A stretch of 13,437 bases of DNA from an uncultured Clostridia bacterium (GTDB lineage: Bacteria > Bacillota > Clostridia > Lachnospirales > Anaerotignaceae). Positions within the stretch are counted from its first letter, which is position 1; each line of letters begins with the position of its first letter. This document shows, one piece after another, positions 7,043-12,391 of this stretch. The notes beneath the pieces were generated by a model, which saw nothing but the letters and a program-made list of their open reading frames with translations, was not told where the DNA came from and searched no databases. Where the stretch lies: NCBI GenBank assembly GCA_937888765.1, contig CALASU010000081.1, positions 1 through 13,437 of the forward strand. The letters are read 5' to 3'. A program made the translations under genes and the position numbers.

Positions 7043-7087
7043 ATTTTATCGCATTTTCTTACAGAAATACAGTCTTTTTTGCATAAA
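7043..7087 (-). promoter_or_regulatory. Upstream element of chemoreceptor 2, shared with its paralogue
   Basis: This is the counterpart of 5187-5232. On the minus strand it starts TTTATGCAAAAA and ends GAAAATGCGATAAAAT. TAAAAT (7043-7048) is a candidate -10, 51 bp before the ATG. GCGATAAA is reminiscent of a flagellar sigma-28 -10, but no TAAA sits at the right -35 distance, so the sigma factor is undecided. Confidence 0.45.
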
Positions 7088-7108
7088 ACAGTAAATATAT
7101 GTAAATTT

Positions 7109-7270
7109 TCACAGAAAGTCTATAAAAAAGAAGCCTGCTTGACGGGCTTCTCCCGCCTGCGGCGGTGTCGCTTTGCGACTAACTACCTTGCCGCCGCAGT
7201 GCGATGCCCCGCAGGGTTTTACTCTATAGGAAAGACTTTTACGCTTTAACATAAAATGGTCTTTCCTATA
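7109..7270 (-). repeat. GC-rich, highly folded intergenic element (possible dispersed repeat or small RNA)
   Basis: This element lies between the aminotransferase terminator and the chemoreceptor 2 upstream element and is much more GC-rich in its centre than its surroundings. Read on the minus strand it holds three nested folds. First, a 12-bp stem TATAGGAAAGAC/GTCTTTCCTATA (7259-7270 with 7225-7236) continues inward after a 2-nt bulge as TTTTA/TAAAA. Second, CTGCGGCGG pairs with CCGCCGCAG and encloses GTCGC-AAA-GCGAC. Third, AGAAGCC...GGCTTCT is followed by T6, a terminator-like end. A 47-codon open frame (MLKRKSLSY start) runs through it, but the composition is dictated by the stems and I do not treat it as a gene. 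Similar blocks occur between genes in other Clostridia as far as I recall; this is not verified. Confidence 0.5.
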
Positions 7271-7275
7271 AGTAA

Positions 7276-7305
7276 AAAAGGCACTCCTTTCGGAGTGCCT
7301 TTGTA
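7276..7305 (-). terminator. Terminator of the aminotransferase gene
   Basis: On the minus strand AAAGGCACTCC pairs with GGAGTGCCTTT around GAAA, followed by further T residues. It lies about 50 bp beyond the stop codon at 7351. Confidence 0.9.
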
Positions 7306-7350
7306 TACGCATGGAAGCGTATGAATCAAATCTTAATATGTAAGATTCAA

Positions 7351-8550
7351 TTATTTACCGCCCTGTGCTTTGTAAGCTTCGATACCTTTACCCAGGATTT
7401 CGATAGCTCTCTTCATATCGTCAGCGTTCAGGCAGTATGCGATACGCAGTTCGTTTTTGCCCAGACCTTCTGTAGCGTAGAAGCCTTCAGCAGGTGCGAA
7501 CATTGTTGTTTCACCGTTGTCTCTGAATTTTGTCAGCATGAATACCAGCAGGTCTTCTGTGGATTCAACGGGCATTTTAGCTGTGATGTAGAATGCACCG
7601 CCGGGGATTTCACATACAACGCCGGGGATTTTCTTCAGAGCTTCGTAGGAAACGTTTCTTCTGTTTTCGTATTCAGCTTTTACATCGTTGAAGAAGTCAG
7701 CAGGCAGTTTGTACATAGCTGCTGCGCCAACCATGTCCAGTGTGGGAACGCACAGACGGCCCATAGCAATTTTGAATACTTCTGCCATGAATTCTTTGTT
7801 TTTGCAAACCATGCAACCGATACGAGCGCCGCAAGCGGAGAATCTCTTGGAAACGGAGTCGATGATGATTACTCTGTCTTCGATGTCAGCCAGCTGACCG
7901 AAGGATGTCATTTCTCTGCCGTCGTAAGCGAATTCTCTGTAAACTTCGTCAGCCAGAATCCACAGATCGTGTTCTTTAGCGAAGTCAGCGATTACTCTCA
8001 TGTCTTCTCTGGACAGGATGCAGCCTGTAGGGTTACCAGGGTTAACGATGGAGATCATTTTTGTTTTGTCTGTTACTACAGCTTCCAGTCTTTCTCTGAT
8101 AGCGTATTTGTAACCTTCTTCAGCATATGTTGTGATAGGTTTGATAACGCCGTCAGCAGCCTGGATGAATGTCAGGTAGTTTGTGTAGTAAGGTTCGGGA
8201 ACGATGATTTCGTCGCCGGGGTTGATGCAGGACAGGAATACCAGTGTCAGAGCTTCGGAACCGCCGCTTGTAACCAGAACGTCATTTCTGTCCAGGTTCA
8301 TGTCGAATCTCTTGAAGTATTCAACGATAGCGTCCTGCAGCTCAGGCAGACCCCAAGAACCAGCGTAAGCCAGTACTTTCTGGTCGAAGCCTTTAACAGC
8401 TTCCCAGAAAACGGAAGGTGTTTCGATATCGGGCTGGCCGATGTTCAGGTGGTAGATTTTAACGCCTTCAGCTTTAGCCGCATCAGCAACACCGTTGAAT
8501 TTTCTGATGGGGGAATTCTGCATTTTTAATACTCTGTCAGATACTCTCAT
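7351..8550 (-). CDS. Class I PLP-dependent aminotransferase (aspartate aminotransferase-like)
   Basis: The 399-residue fold-type I aminotransferase should transfer an amino group between an amino acid and a 2-oxo acid with pyridoxal phosphate in the cytoplasm. Visible family residues are Asn173 (NPGNPTG), Asp201 and Tyr204 (LADEVYRE), the Schiff-base Lys235 (DSVSKRFSACGARIG) and the carboxylate-binding Arg369 (NELRIAYC). The substrate cannot be fixed from sequence; aspartate or aromatic/branched acids are the usual options. A GTG at 8559 is in frame, but GGAG ends only 2 nt before it and 11 nt before ATG 8550, so ATG is the start. Codon use is strongly biased: TTA, CTA and TCA codons are avoided throughout, leaving the opposite strand open over the whole gene. 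This suggests high expression. The gene is monocistronic, with its own promoter (8704-8731), a roughly 145-nt leader and a terminator. Confidence 0.95.
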   Translation of the reverse strand: MRVSDRVLKMQNSPIRKFNGVADAAKAEGVKIYHLNIGQPDIETPSVFWEAVKGFDQKVLAYAGSWGLPELQDAIVEYFKRFDMNLDRNDVLVTSGGSEALTLVFLSCINPGDEIIVPEPYYTNYLTFIQAADGVIKPITTYAEEGYKYAIRERLEAVVTDKTKMISIVNPGNPTGCILSREDMRVIADFAKEHDLWILADEVYREFAYDGREMTSFGQLADIEDRVIIIDSVSKRFSACGARIGCMVCKNKEFMAEVFKIAMGRLCVPTLDMVGAAAMYKLPADFFNDVKAEYENRRNVSYEALKKIPGVVCEIPGGAFYITAKMPVESTEDLLVFMLTKFRDNGETTMFAPAEGFYATEGLGKNELRIAYCLNADDMKRAIEILGKGIEAYKAQGGK

Positions 8551-8606
8551 TTTTTTCACTTCTCCTTTTGATTATGTGTTTTCATGTTGAAGAACTGCGT
8601 ACTTCC

Positions 8607-8692
8607 CGGATGAAGGTTTTACCATTGAAAGGCATTCACAGCTAAACTAAAAAAAAGTTCATTGCCTGACAAATCTATAAAATTCTCATCCG
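8607..8692 (-). promoter_or_regulatory. Structured 5' leader of the aminotransferase mRNA
   Basis: Within the predicted leader, CGGATGA (8686-8692) can pair with TCATCCG (8607-8613) and encloses an inner AGGCA/TGCCT hairpin (8663-8667 with 8630-8634) whose loop carries T8. No known riboswitch or T-box motif is recognised. The structure could be incidental. Confidence 0.3.
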
Positions 8693-8703
8693 AATACAGT
8701 ATA

Positions 8704-8731
8704 AGTATATCACTTTTCCAGAGAAAGGCAA
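8704..8731 (-). promoter_or_regulatory. Promoter of the aminotransferase gene
   Basis: On the minus strand TTGCCT (8726-8731) and TATACT (8704-8709) are 16 bp apart, a good sigma-A-type promoter. The transcription start would fall near 8697, about 147 nt before ATG 8550. Confidence 0.65.
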
Positions 8732-9010
8732 GAGGTACTGTGAAAATTTCTACAAACTTCTTTATTTTTGTATAGTTTTTCGTTCAGTTTTTCGTACATT
8801 CCAAAATAGTAACCAATGGTTTTTGCCGTGATCCGACCATACAGACTGAAATATAGTTTATTTTCTGTTTTTTTATCAAGGATATTTATGGTTCTTCGGC
8901 TTTTCAAAATTTATTCACAAGAATCTGCCGCTTTCCCTGTGTCTGCTTTGTCCCTTTTTTCTAAGGAAAGGGGGAACAGAACGGCGGCTTTCCTTTGTTA
9001 CTTTTTATAC
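8732..9010. other. Intergenic stretch without a recognised gene
   Basis: This AT-rich stretch has no supported coding sequence. One 65-codon frame on the minus strand starts with TTG and has no ribosome binding site. An 8-bp stem (AAGGAAAG 8963-8970 with CTTTCCTT 8988-8995) has a 17-nt loop and only a diffuse T-rich tail; its role is unclear. Confidence 0.5.
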
Positions 9011-9014
9011 AAAA

Positions 9015-9042
9015 GAAAAAAACCGCAGGAAATACTGCGGCT
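9015..9042 (-). terminator. Second terminator downstream of tRNA-Ser
   Basis: On the minus strand CCGCAG-TATTTC-CTGCGG is followed by T7, a compact GC-rich terminator about 60 bp past the tRNA end. Confidence 0.8.
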
Positions 9043-9067
9043 TGAGGGTTCATTTTTATTTTACATA

Positions 9068-9096
9068 CAAAAAAAGGATACCTTTCGATATCCTTT
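9068..9096 (-). terminator. First terminator downstream of tRNA-Ser
   Basis: On the minus strand AAAGGATA pairs with TATCCTTT around an 8-nt loop, followed by a T run. It begins 7 bases past the tRNA 3' end. Confidence 0.85.
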
Positions 9097-9102
9097 CCTC
9101 TA

Positions 9103-9190
9103 CGGAGATGGAGGGATTTGAACCCTCGCGCCGCGTTAACGACCTATACCCTTAGCAGGGGCACCTCTTCAGCCTCTTGAGTACATCTCC
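9103..9190 (-). tRNA. tRNA-Ser(GCU)
   Basis: This 88-nt class II tRNA reads AGY serine codons. Acceptor strands GGAGATG/CATCTCC, D stem CTC/GAG, anticodon loop CTGCTAA (anticodon GCT), a long variable arm of about 19 nt, and T arm GAGGG-TTCAAAT-CCCTC are all visible. The discriminator base is G at 9103 and no CCA is encoded. Its promoter is at 9214-9242. Confidence 0.96.
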
Positions 9191-9213
9191 ACAAAATGCC
9201 TACTGCAAGAATT

Positions 9214-9242
9214 AGTATATCAGCAATAGGCACATTTGTCAA
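9214..9242 (-). promoter_or_regulatory. Promoter of tRNA-Ser
   Basis: On the minus strand TTGACA (9237-9242) and TATACT (9214-9219) are exactly 17 bp apart, 24 bp upstream of the mature tRNA 5' end. This is a near-consensus stable-RNA promoter. Confidence 0.85.
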
Positions 9243-9270
9243 ATACTTTTTTTATTTATTTTGATGTTTT

Positions 9271-9463
9271 TTATTTATTTTCATATTGAATGATCTTTTT
9301 CTGCTTTTTCGCAGCATATCGCAACATCTGCGCAGCACCACCCCAATCATGCTGAACAAATGCAATCACTATATCCGCTTTCTCTGTCATCCACTACTTC
9401 AAAAAGCCAACTCTTAATTTTTTCCGTTTCAGAAATTTCTCTATGACCACAAAACGTAACCAT
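9271..9463 (-). pseudogene. Decayed SLOG-like gene (DUF1273/YpsA-type) with internal deletion
   Basis: A good ribosome binding site (AGGAGG, 8 nt before ATG 9463) starts MVTFCGHREISETEKIKSWL, the N-terminal signature of small SLOG-fold proteins with a TFxGHR motif. After about 25 matching residues the frame drifts and hits a stop. One frame over, the family C-terminus resumes: TEKADIVIAFVQHDWGGAA followed by a lysine-rich end and TAA at 9271. Intact relatives are roughly 140-180 residues, so about 80-100 residues of the middle are missing and the join is out of frame. Start to stop is 193 bp, not a multiple of three. It is divergent from the XRE gene. The family assignment is from memory of the two motifs; loss of function is clear from the frame. 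Confidence 0.75.
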
Positions 9464-9587
9464 ATTGATCGCCTCCTGCCCTTTTACTCTATCTTACTCA
9501 AAAAAACCGAATTAGTACAGCTACGAGGACTATTTTTATTTCAATTCACTCTATGATTGAAAAAAACTAAAATTGGGGGGCATACAG

Positions 9588-9827
9588 ATGCAATTAAATA
9601 AAGCTGTCAGTATCAGACTTTCTGAACTGCTGGCAGAAAAAAATATGACCCAATATCAGTTATATCAGAAAAGCGGTGTACCAAAATCTACGATTGGCAA
9701 TGTCATAAATTATTCTTATGATTCTGTAAAACTACGGATTCTCCATGAAATCTGTCAAGGATTAGAGATCAATCTTTCCGATTTTTTTGCATCCCCTTTA
9801 TTTGACGAAAATAATTTGGAACCTTAA
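9588..9827 (+). CDS. Small XRE/Cro-type helix-turn-helix regulator
   Basis: The 79-residue protein is almost entirely one Cro/C1-type DNA-binding domain. Residues about 8-65 form the five-helix bundle, with the helix-turn-helix in MTQYQLYQKSGVPKSTIGNV and the following LRILHEICQGLEINLSDFF typical of the family. I chose ATG 9588 because GGGGGG at 9575-9580 is 7 nt upstream; a TTG at 9573 would leave that site inside the gene. It is divergent from the SLOG-like pseudogene, with a shared 124-bp intergenic region. It may regulate itself or a lost neighbour; its target is unknown. A strong hairpin follows directly. Confidence 0.88.
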   Translation: MQLNKAVSIRLSELLAEKNMTQYQLYQKSGVPKSTIGNVINYSYDSVKLRILHEICQGLEINLSDFFASPLFDENNLEP

Positions 9828-9860
9828 AACGCCTTTGCAAAATCTATGCAAAGGCGTTTA
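9826..9860 (+). terminator. Terminator of the XRE gene
   Basis: AAACGCCTTTGCA (9827-9839) pairs with TGCAAAGGCGTTT (9847-9859) around a 7-nt loop, overlapping the stop codon. The T tail is short, but the 13-bp stem is perfect. Confidence 0.75.
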
Positions 9861-9880
9861 TACCATAAATTTGATGAAAC

Positions 9881-9909
9881 AAAAAAATAAGGACACCTTC
9901 TGGTGTCCT
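9881..9909 (-). terminator. tRNA-type terminator left of the tRNA-fMet fragment
   Basis: On the minus strand AGGACACC-AGAA-GGTGTCCT is followed by TATTTTTTT. It lies 3 bp past the 3' end of the tRNA fragment, as expected for the original tRNA gene's terminator. Confidence 0.88.
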
Positions 9910-9912
9910 GAA

Positions 9913-9954
9913 TTGCGGAGACAGGATTTGAACCTGCGACCTCCGGGTTATGAG
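9913..9954 (-). other. 3' half of initiator tRNA-Met, probable attachment-site remnant
   Basis: On the minus strand the 42 nt run from the anticodon loop CTCATAA (9948-9954) through CCCGG, the variable loop and the T arm GCAGG-TTCAAAT-CCTGT to the acceptor strand CTCCGCA and a final A. This matches the bacterial initiator tRNA, including A72. The 5' half is absent: sequence to the right of 9954 bears no D arm or GGG anticodon stem. A tRNA 3' half beside its own terminator is the usual trace of integrase-mediated insertion, with the intact tRNA expected at the other end of the element. Confidence 0.85.
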
Positions 9955-10155
9955 GCATATCCAATGCCCATTTTTCCCGTGTTTTCTAAGCTTTTCCCGT
10001 TCCAATTTCTACGAAAAATGTTGATTTTACACTGTTTGCTGGAACGGGATACGATTAGGGAATATTAGAGCTTACGCTCTTTCAGTAGAAAATTCGTAGA
10101 ATACATTTTAGTAGATACCTGCCTTGTTTAGTTATAAATAAACTTACAAATACTT
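9955..10155. other. Left end of a putative integrated element, with repeats
   Basis: There is no gene here. The stretch contains TTTTCCCGT twice (9972-9980 and 9992-10000, 20-bp spacing), a 10-bp inverted repeat TCCCGTTCCA/TGGAACGGGA (9995-10004 and 10040-10049), and a 9-bp inverted repeat TTCTACGAA/TTCGTAGAA (10007-10015 and 10093-10101). Such clustering next to an attachment core is compatible with recombinase arm sites. Confidence 0.4.
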
Positions 10156-11409
10156 TTAATTTTCAAATATAAATTCTTTCACTTGCTCTGCCAATTGCAT
10201 AATCGTTTTCTCAGAAGGTTCTTTCTTTGCAATATAAAAACGTGTTTTTCCTATTCTTTGTATTGCTTGAAAATATAATTCTTTTTTAATATTGATTTGA
10301 GAATGATTTAACTTCGCTATATAACTGCCAGACACAAAAGTTTTTTGTGACAATAAAATTATTTTTGCCGAAACATCAATATTTTTCAATAGCATTTTGA
10401 TATCTTTCCATGATGTTTCGTCAACTATAAATACAATATATTTATAGTTAGTAAATGTTTCTGGAGATGTATCTAGCGTAGTATAGTCAACTTTCAAATG
10501 TTTCTTCATTTCAGCAAAAACTATCCTGCTTGCATAATTTCCTCCACCGACCACTAGAGTAGGATTCTCTTGATATTTTTTTATGTCTTCCAACAATTCC
10601 TTTCCAAATTCCTTCAAAGTTTTCCCATTTTCCAAATCTTCTAAAAATTCTTTACTTTCTTCTTTTGTATCCAGGGATGTAATCGAATTTTGAGAATGAA
10701 ATTTAAACTGTTTTAACTTCAAGTATAATTGAACAAATTCAATCATCATCAAATTGGTATCTCCATATTTAAAACATTTAACATCTTCTTGGTAGTATCT
10801 AACTAATCTACACCTTTCAATATTTCTGATGTTTTCCATAAAATCTATACATATAGTATACAAATATTCATATTCTTTTATATAATTCACTTGTTTTAAT
10901 ATCTTGTTTATATTTTTTTTAACTATATCCTGAATAGTTCCACTCAAATGAAATCCCGTTTTTCGAATTCCATCTTTATCGTATATACCTATCCTATATG
11001 AAAATTTTTCTTCGGTTGTAGAAATATTGCCATTTAAAATCAAAAAATCTTTTTCTGTTAAAGAATATAAATCTTTACTACAGTCATAGTTTGAAATAAC
11101 AATACTAATAATTTCCTCCATTGCTTGAAGTAATAAACTTATTTCTTTTCCAAGAATTTTTTTAGCTCTTTGCACTTTAGCATACTCTGGAATCATATCT
11201 ACAATAAAATAAAACATTGTACTTAATATAAACCCTATTCCTAAATCATATATCAAAATATACTCTTGTTGCGTTTTAATATCTGTAACAAAAAATGATT
11301 TTATGCCTTGTGGTAAAAATTTTAATACTGGTATTGCAGATAACTTAAGTACTAACACTAAAGCTACTGTACTTCCTATTAGTAATCCAATGTTAATTAG
11401 CCTCTTCAT
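10156..11409 (-). CDS. Two-pass membrane protein of unknown function with Rossmann-like C-terminus
   Basis: I do not recognise this 417-residue protein. TM1 is at about 4-26 and TM2 at about 51-73, followed by a Lys/Glu-rich, mostly helical cytoplasmic region (about 75-280). A C-terminal segment follows that looks like alternating strands and helices: PTLVVGGGNYASRIVFAEM (283-301, a glycine-rich loop), DYTTLDTSP (strand ending in Asp, 308-316), YKYIVFIVDET and AKIILLSQ. The pattern suggests a nucleotide- or dinucleotide-binding fold, but I cannot name a family. GTG 11421 is in frame, but GGAGG overlaps it and sits 5 nt before ATG 11409, so ATG is the start. The gene is more AT-rich than the left half of the window and lies inside the putative tRNA-fMet island, pointing to horizontal transfer. 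Defence or surface functions are possible but unsupported. Confidence 0.8.
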   Translation of the reverse strand: MKRLINIGLLIGSTVALVLVLKLSAIPVLKFLPQGIKSFFVTDIKTQQEYILIYDLGIGFILSTMFYFIVDMIPEYAKVQRAKKILGKEISLLLQAMEEIISIVISNYDCSKDLYSLTEKDFLILNGNISTTEEKFSYRIGIYDKDGIRKTGFHLSGTIQDIVKKNINKILKQVNYIKEYEYLYTICIDFMENIRNIERCRLVRYYQEDVKCFKYGDTNLMMIEFVQLYLKLKQFKFHSQNSITSLDTKEESKEFLEDLENGKTLKEFGKELLEDIKKYQENPTLVVGGGNYASRIVFAEMKKHLKVDYTTLDTSPETFTNYKYIVFIVDETSWKDIKMLLKNIDVSAKIILLSQKTFVSGSYIAKLNHSQINIKKELYFQAIQRIGKTRFYIAKKEPSEKTIMQLAEQVKEFIFEN

Positions 11410-11488
11410 ATATTCCTCCACTCTCTATATTCATATTTTGTAACTATCTGATAGTTTTTTACTTTAATTTATAAACATATATTAAATC

Positions 11489-11519
11489 AAAAAGACCGAA
11501 GGTTCATTTCGGTCTTTTT
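11489..11519 (-). terminator. Bidirectional-looking terminator
   Basis: AAAGACCGAA (11491-11500) pairs with TTCGGTCTTT (11508-11517) around a 7-nt loop, with A/T extensions on both sides. It lies between two minus-strand genes and should end the transcript of 11586-12191. Confidence 0.85.
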
Positions 11520-11585
11520 TAATCCAGTTATTATTTACATATCATACACTTTTCACACTATATAAATTCAACCTATAACTCATTT

Positions 11586-12191
11586 TTACTCTGCAATATA
11601 GCAGGATTGAGAAACAAATTTTGCATTTTTTCCACTACCGCTCTTAACTATTTTTACAGTGAAATCAGGTCTCAATGTTGCACCAAATGCATTTTCGGCT
11701 TCTACCCATGCTTTAACAGTATATATATCTCCAGACTTCGTTATTGTAACATCCTTGCTATTATAAGAAAATGGAAACTTTGCACTTGAAGGAGATTTCA
11801 GGTTAGCTCTAACAACATCTTTAGCTAATCCCCAACACATAATTAAGTCATCTTCATCTGTGACCGATGTTGCACTACTTGATGAAGATGTACTTGAAGA
11901 TGCTTGATAATTATTTCTTGCTTCATTCATATAAACATACTCTCCATCTATTGTTATGTTATCATAATCTCCCACAAAAGAATATTTATAGATTCGCCCC
12001 TCTGACGTTTCTATGTAAATAATATCATTATTTGAAACCGTTGCCACAATCTTATCGCCCAATATCGTTGTATAGGTATACTCTGTTTTCTTATATGCAT
12101 TTTTCAACGAAATCATCAATTTAGCTAAATCATTAGCAACTTTCCCATCATAATCAGTTGTAAAATACTCATCTATTTTATCACTTTTCAA
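11586..12191 (-). CDS. 5'-truncated hypothetical protein with Ser-rich linker and C-terminal domain
   Basis: The open frame of about 201 residues begins at a TTG codon without a ribosome binding site. Four codons upstream it meets an in-frame stop (TAG), and no ATG fits the expected N-terminus. Visible parts are a strand-rich N-terminal portion (residues 1-95, including YTYTTILGDKIVATV and GRIYKYSFVGDYDN), a serine-rich linker (about 97-108) and a C-terminal domain with SPSSAKFPF and AWVEAENAFGATLRPDF ending in CYIAE. I recall the latter pattern in phage and mobile-element proteins, with no assigned function. Full-length relatives would be expected to start with a signal peptide or membrane anchor, absent here. 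The simplest reading is that the 5' end was removed by arrival of the neighbouring IS110 element. Expression is doubtful. Confidence 0.6.
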   Translation of the reverse strand: MKSDKIDEYFTTDYDGKVANDLAKLMISLKNAYKKTEYTYTTILGDKIVATVSNNDIIYIETSEGRIYKYSFVGDYDNITIDGEYVYMNEARNNYQASSSTSSSSSATSVTDEDDLIMCWGLAKDVVRANLKSPSSAKFPFSYNSKDVTITKSGDIYTVKAWVEAENAFGATLRPDFTVKIVKSGSGKNAKFVSQSCYIAE

Positions 12192-12391
12192 ACCATATTG
12201 GTGCTAGAATGAATATAGTACAAAATAAAATGAGACATTCCCTCAAAATAATGTATAATACTATCAAGAGTCCAGCTAATAAATGTCAATATGTAAATGA
12301 AAAAAAGTTTTCTTTCTGAAAAAGGGCAGACTTACCCCTTGGCAAAAACATCATTTTAAAAAAGATGTGAATTCGTTGGATTTTTGGTCTT
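12192..12391 (-). other. Non-coding right-end region of the IS110-family element
   Basis: About 200 bp separate the recombinase stop codon from the truncated neighbour, without a supported gene. On the minus strand AAGGG(G)TAAGTCTGCCCTT followed by TTTC (12318-12340) resembles a terminator, and ACATC...GATGT (12348-12368) is a second, weaker hairpin. In IS110-type elements one non-coding end encodes the bridge RNA; whether this end does is unknown. The exact element boundary cannot be set. Confidence 0.4.
12318..12341 (-). terminator. Possible terminator downstream of the recombinase
   Basis: On the minus strand AAGGG pairs with CCCTT around a GTAAGTCTG loop, followed by TTTC. The stem is short, so the call is tentative. 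Confidence 0.4.

Noticed and set aside
7109..7249. Small protein MLKRKSLSY... within the GC-rich intergenic element
   Set aside because: No ribosome binding site at a proper distance, and the codons are dictated by hairpin arms; a structural or repeat origin is more likely.
7321..8529. A 402-codon open frame on the plus strand fully antisense to the aminotransferase
   Set aside because: It is in codon phase with the real gene, so its stops would require TTA, CTA or TCA codons in the sense gene, and that gene avoids all three through codon bias. The translation is Cys/Phe/Ser/Val-rich with no domain and no ribosome binding site.
8710..8907. 65-codon minus-strand frame upstream of the aminotransferase
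   Set aside because: TTG start without a ribosome binding site, it overlaps the aminotransferase promoter, and the composition is that of AT-rich intergenic DNA.
9787..10068. A 93-codon plus-strand frame containing RRQDLNLRPPGYE
   Set aside because: That peptide is the well-known false translation of the antisense of a tRNA 3' half, here the tRNA-fMet fragment. The frame also crosses two terminators.
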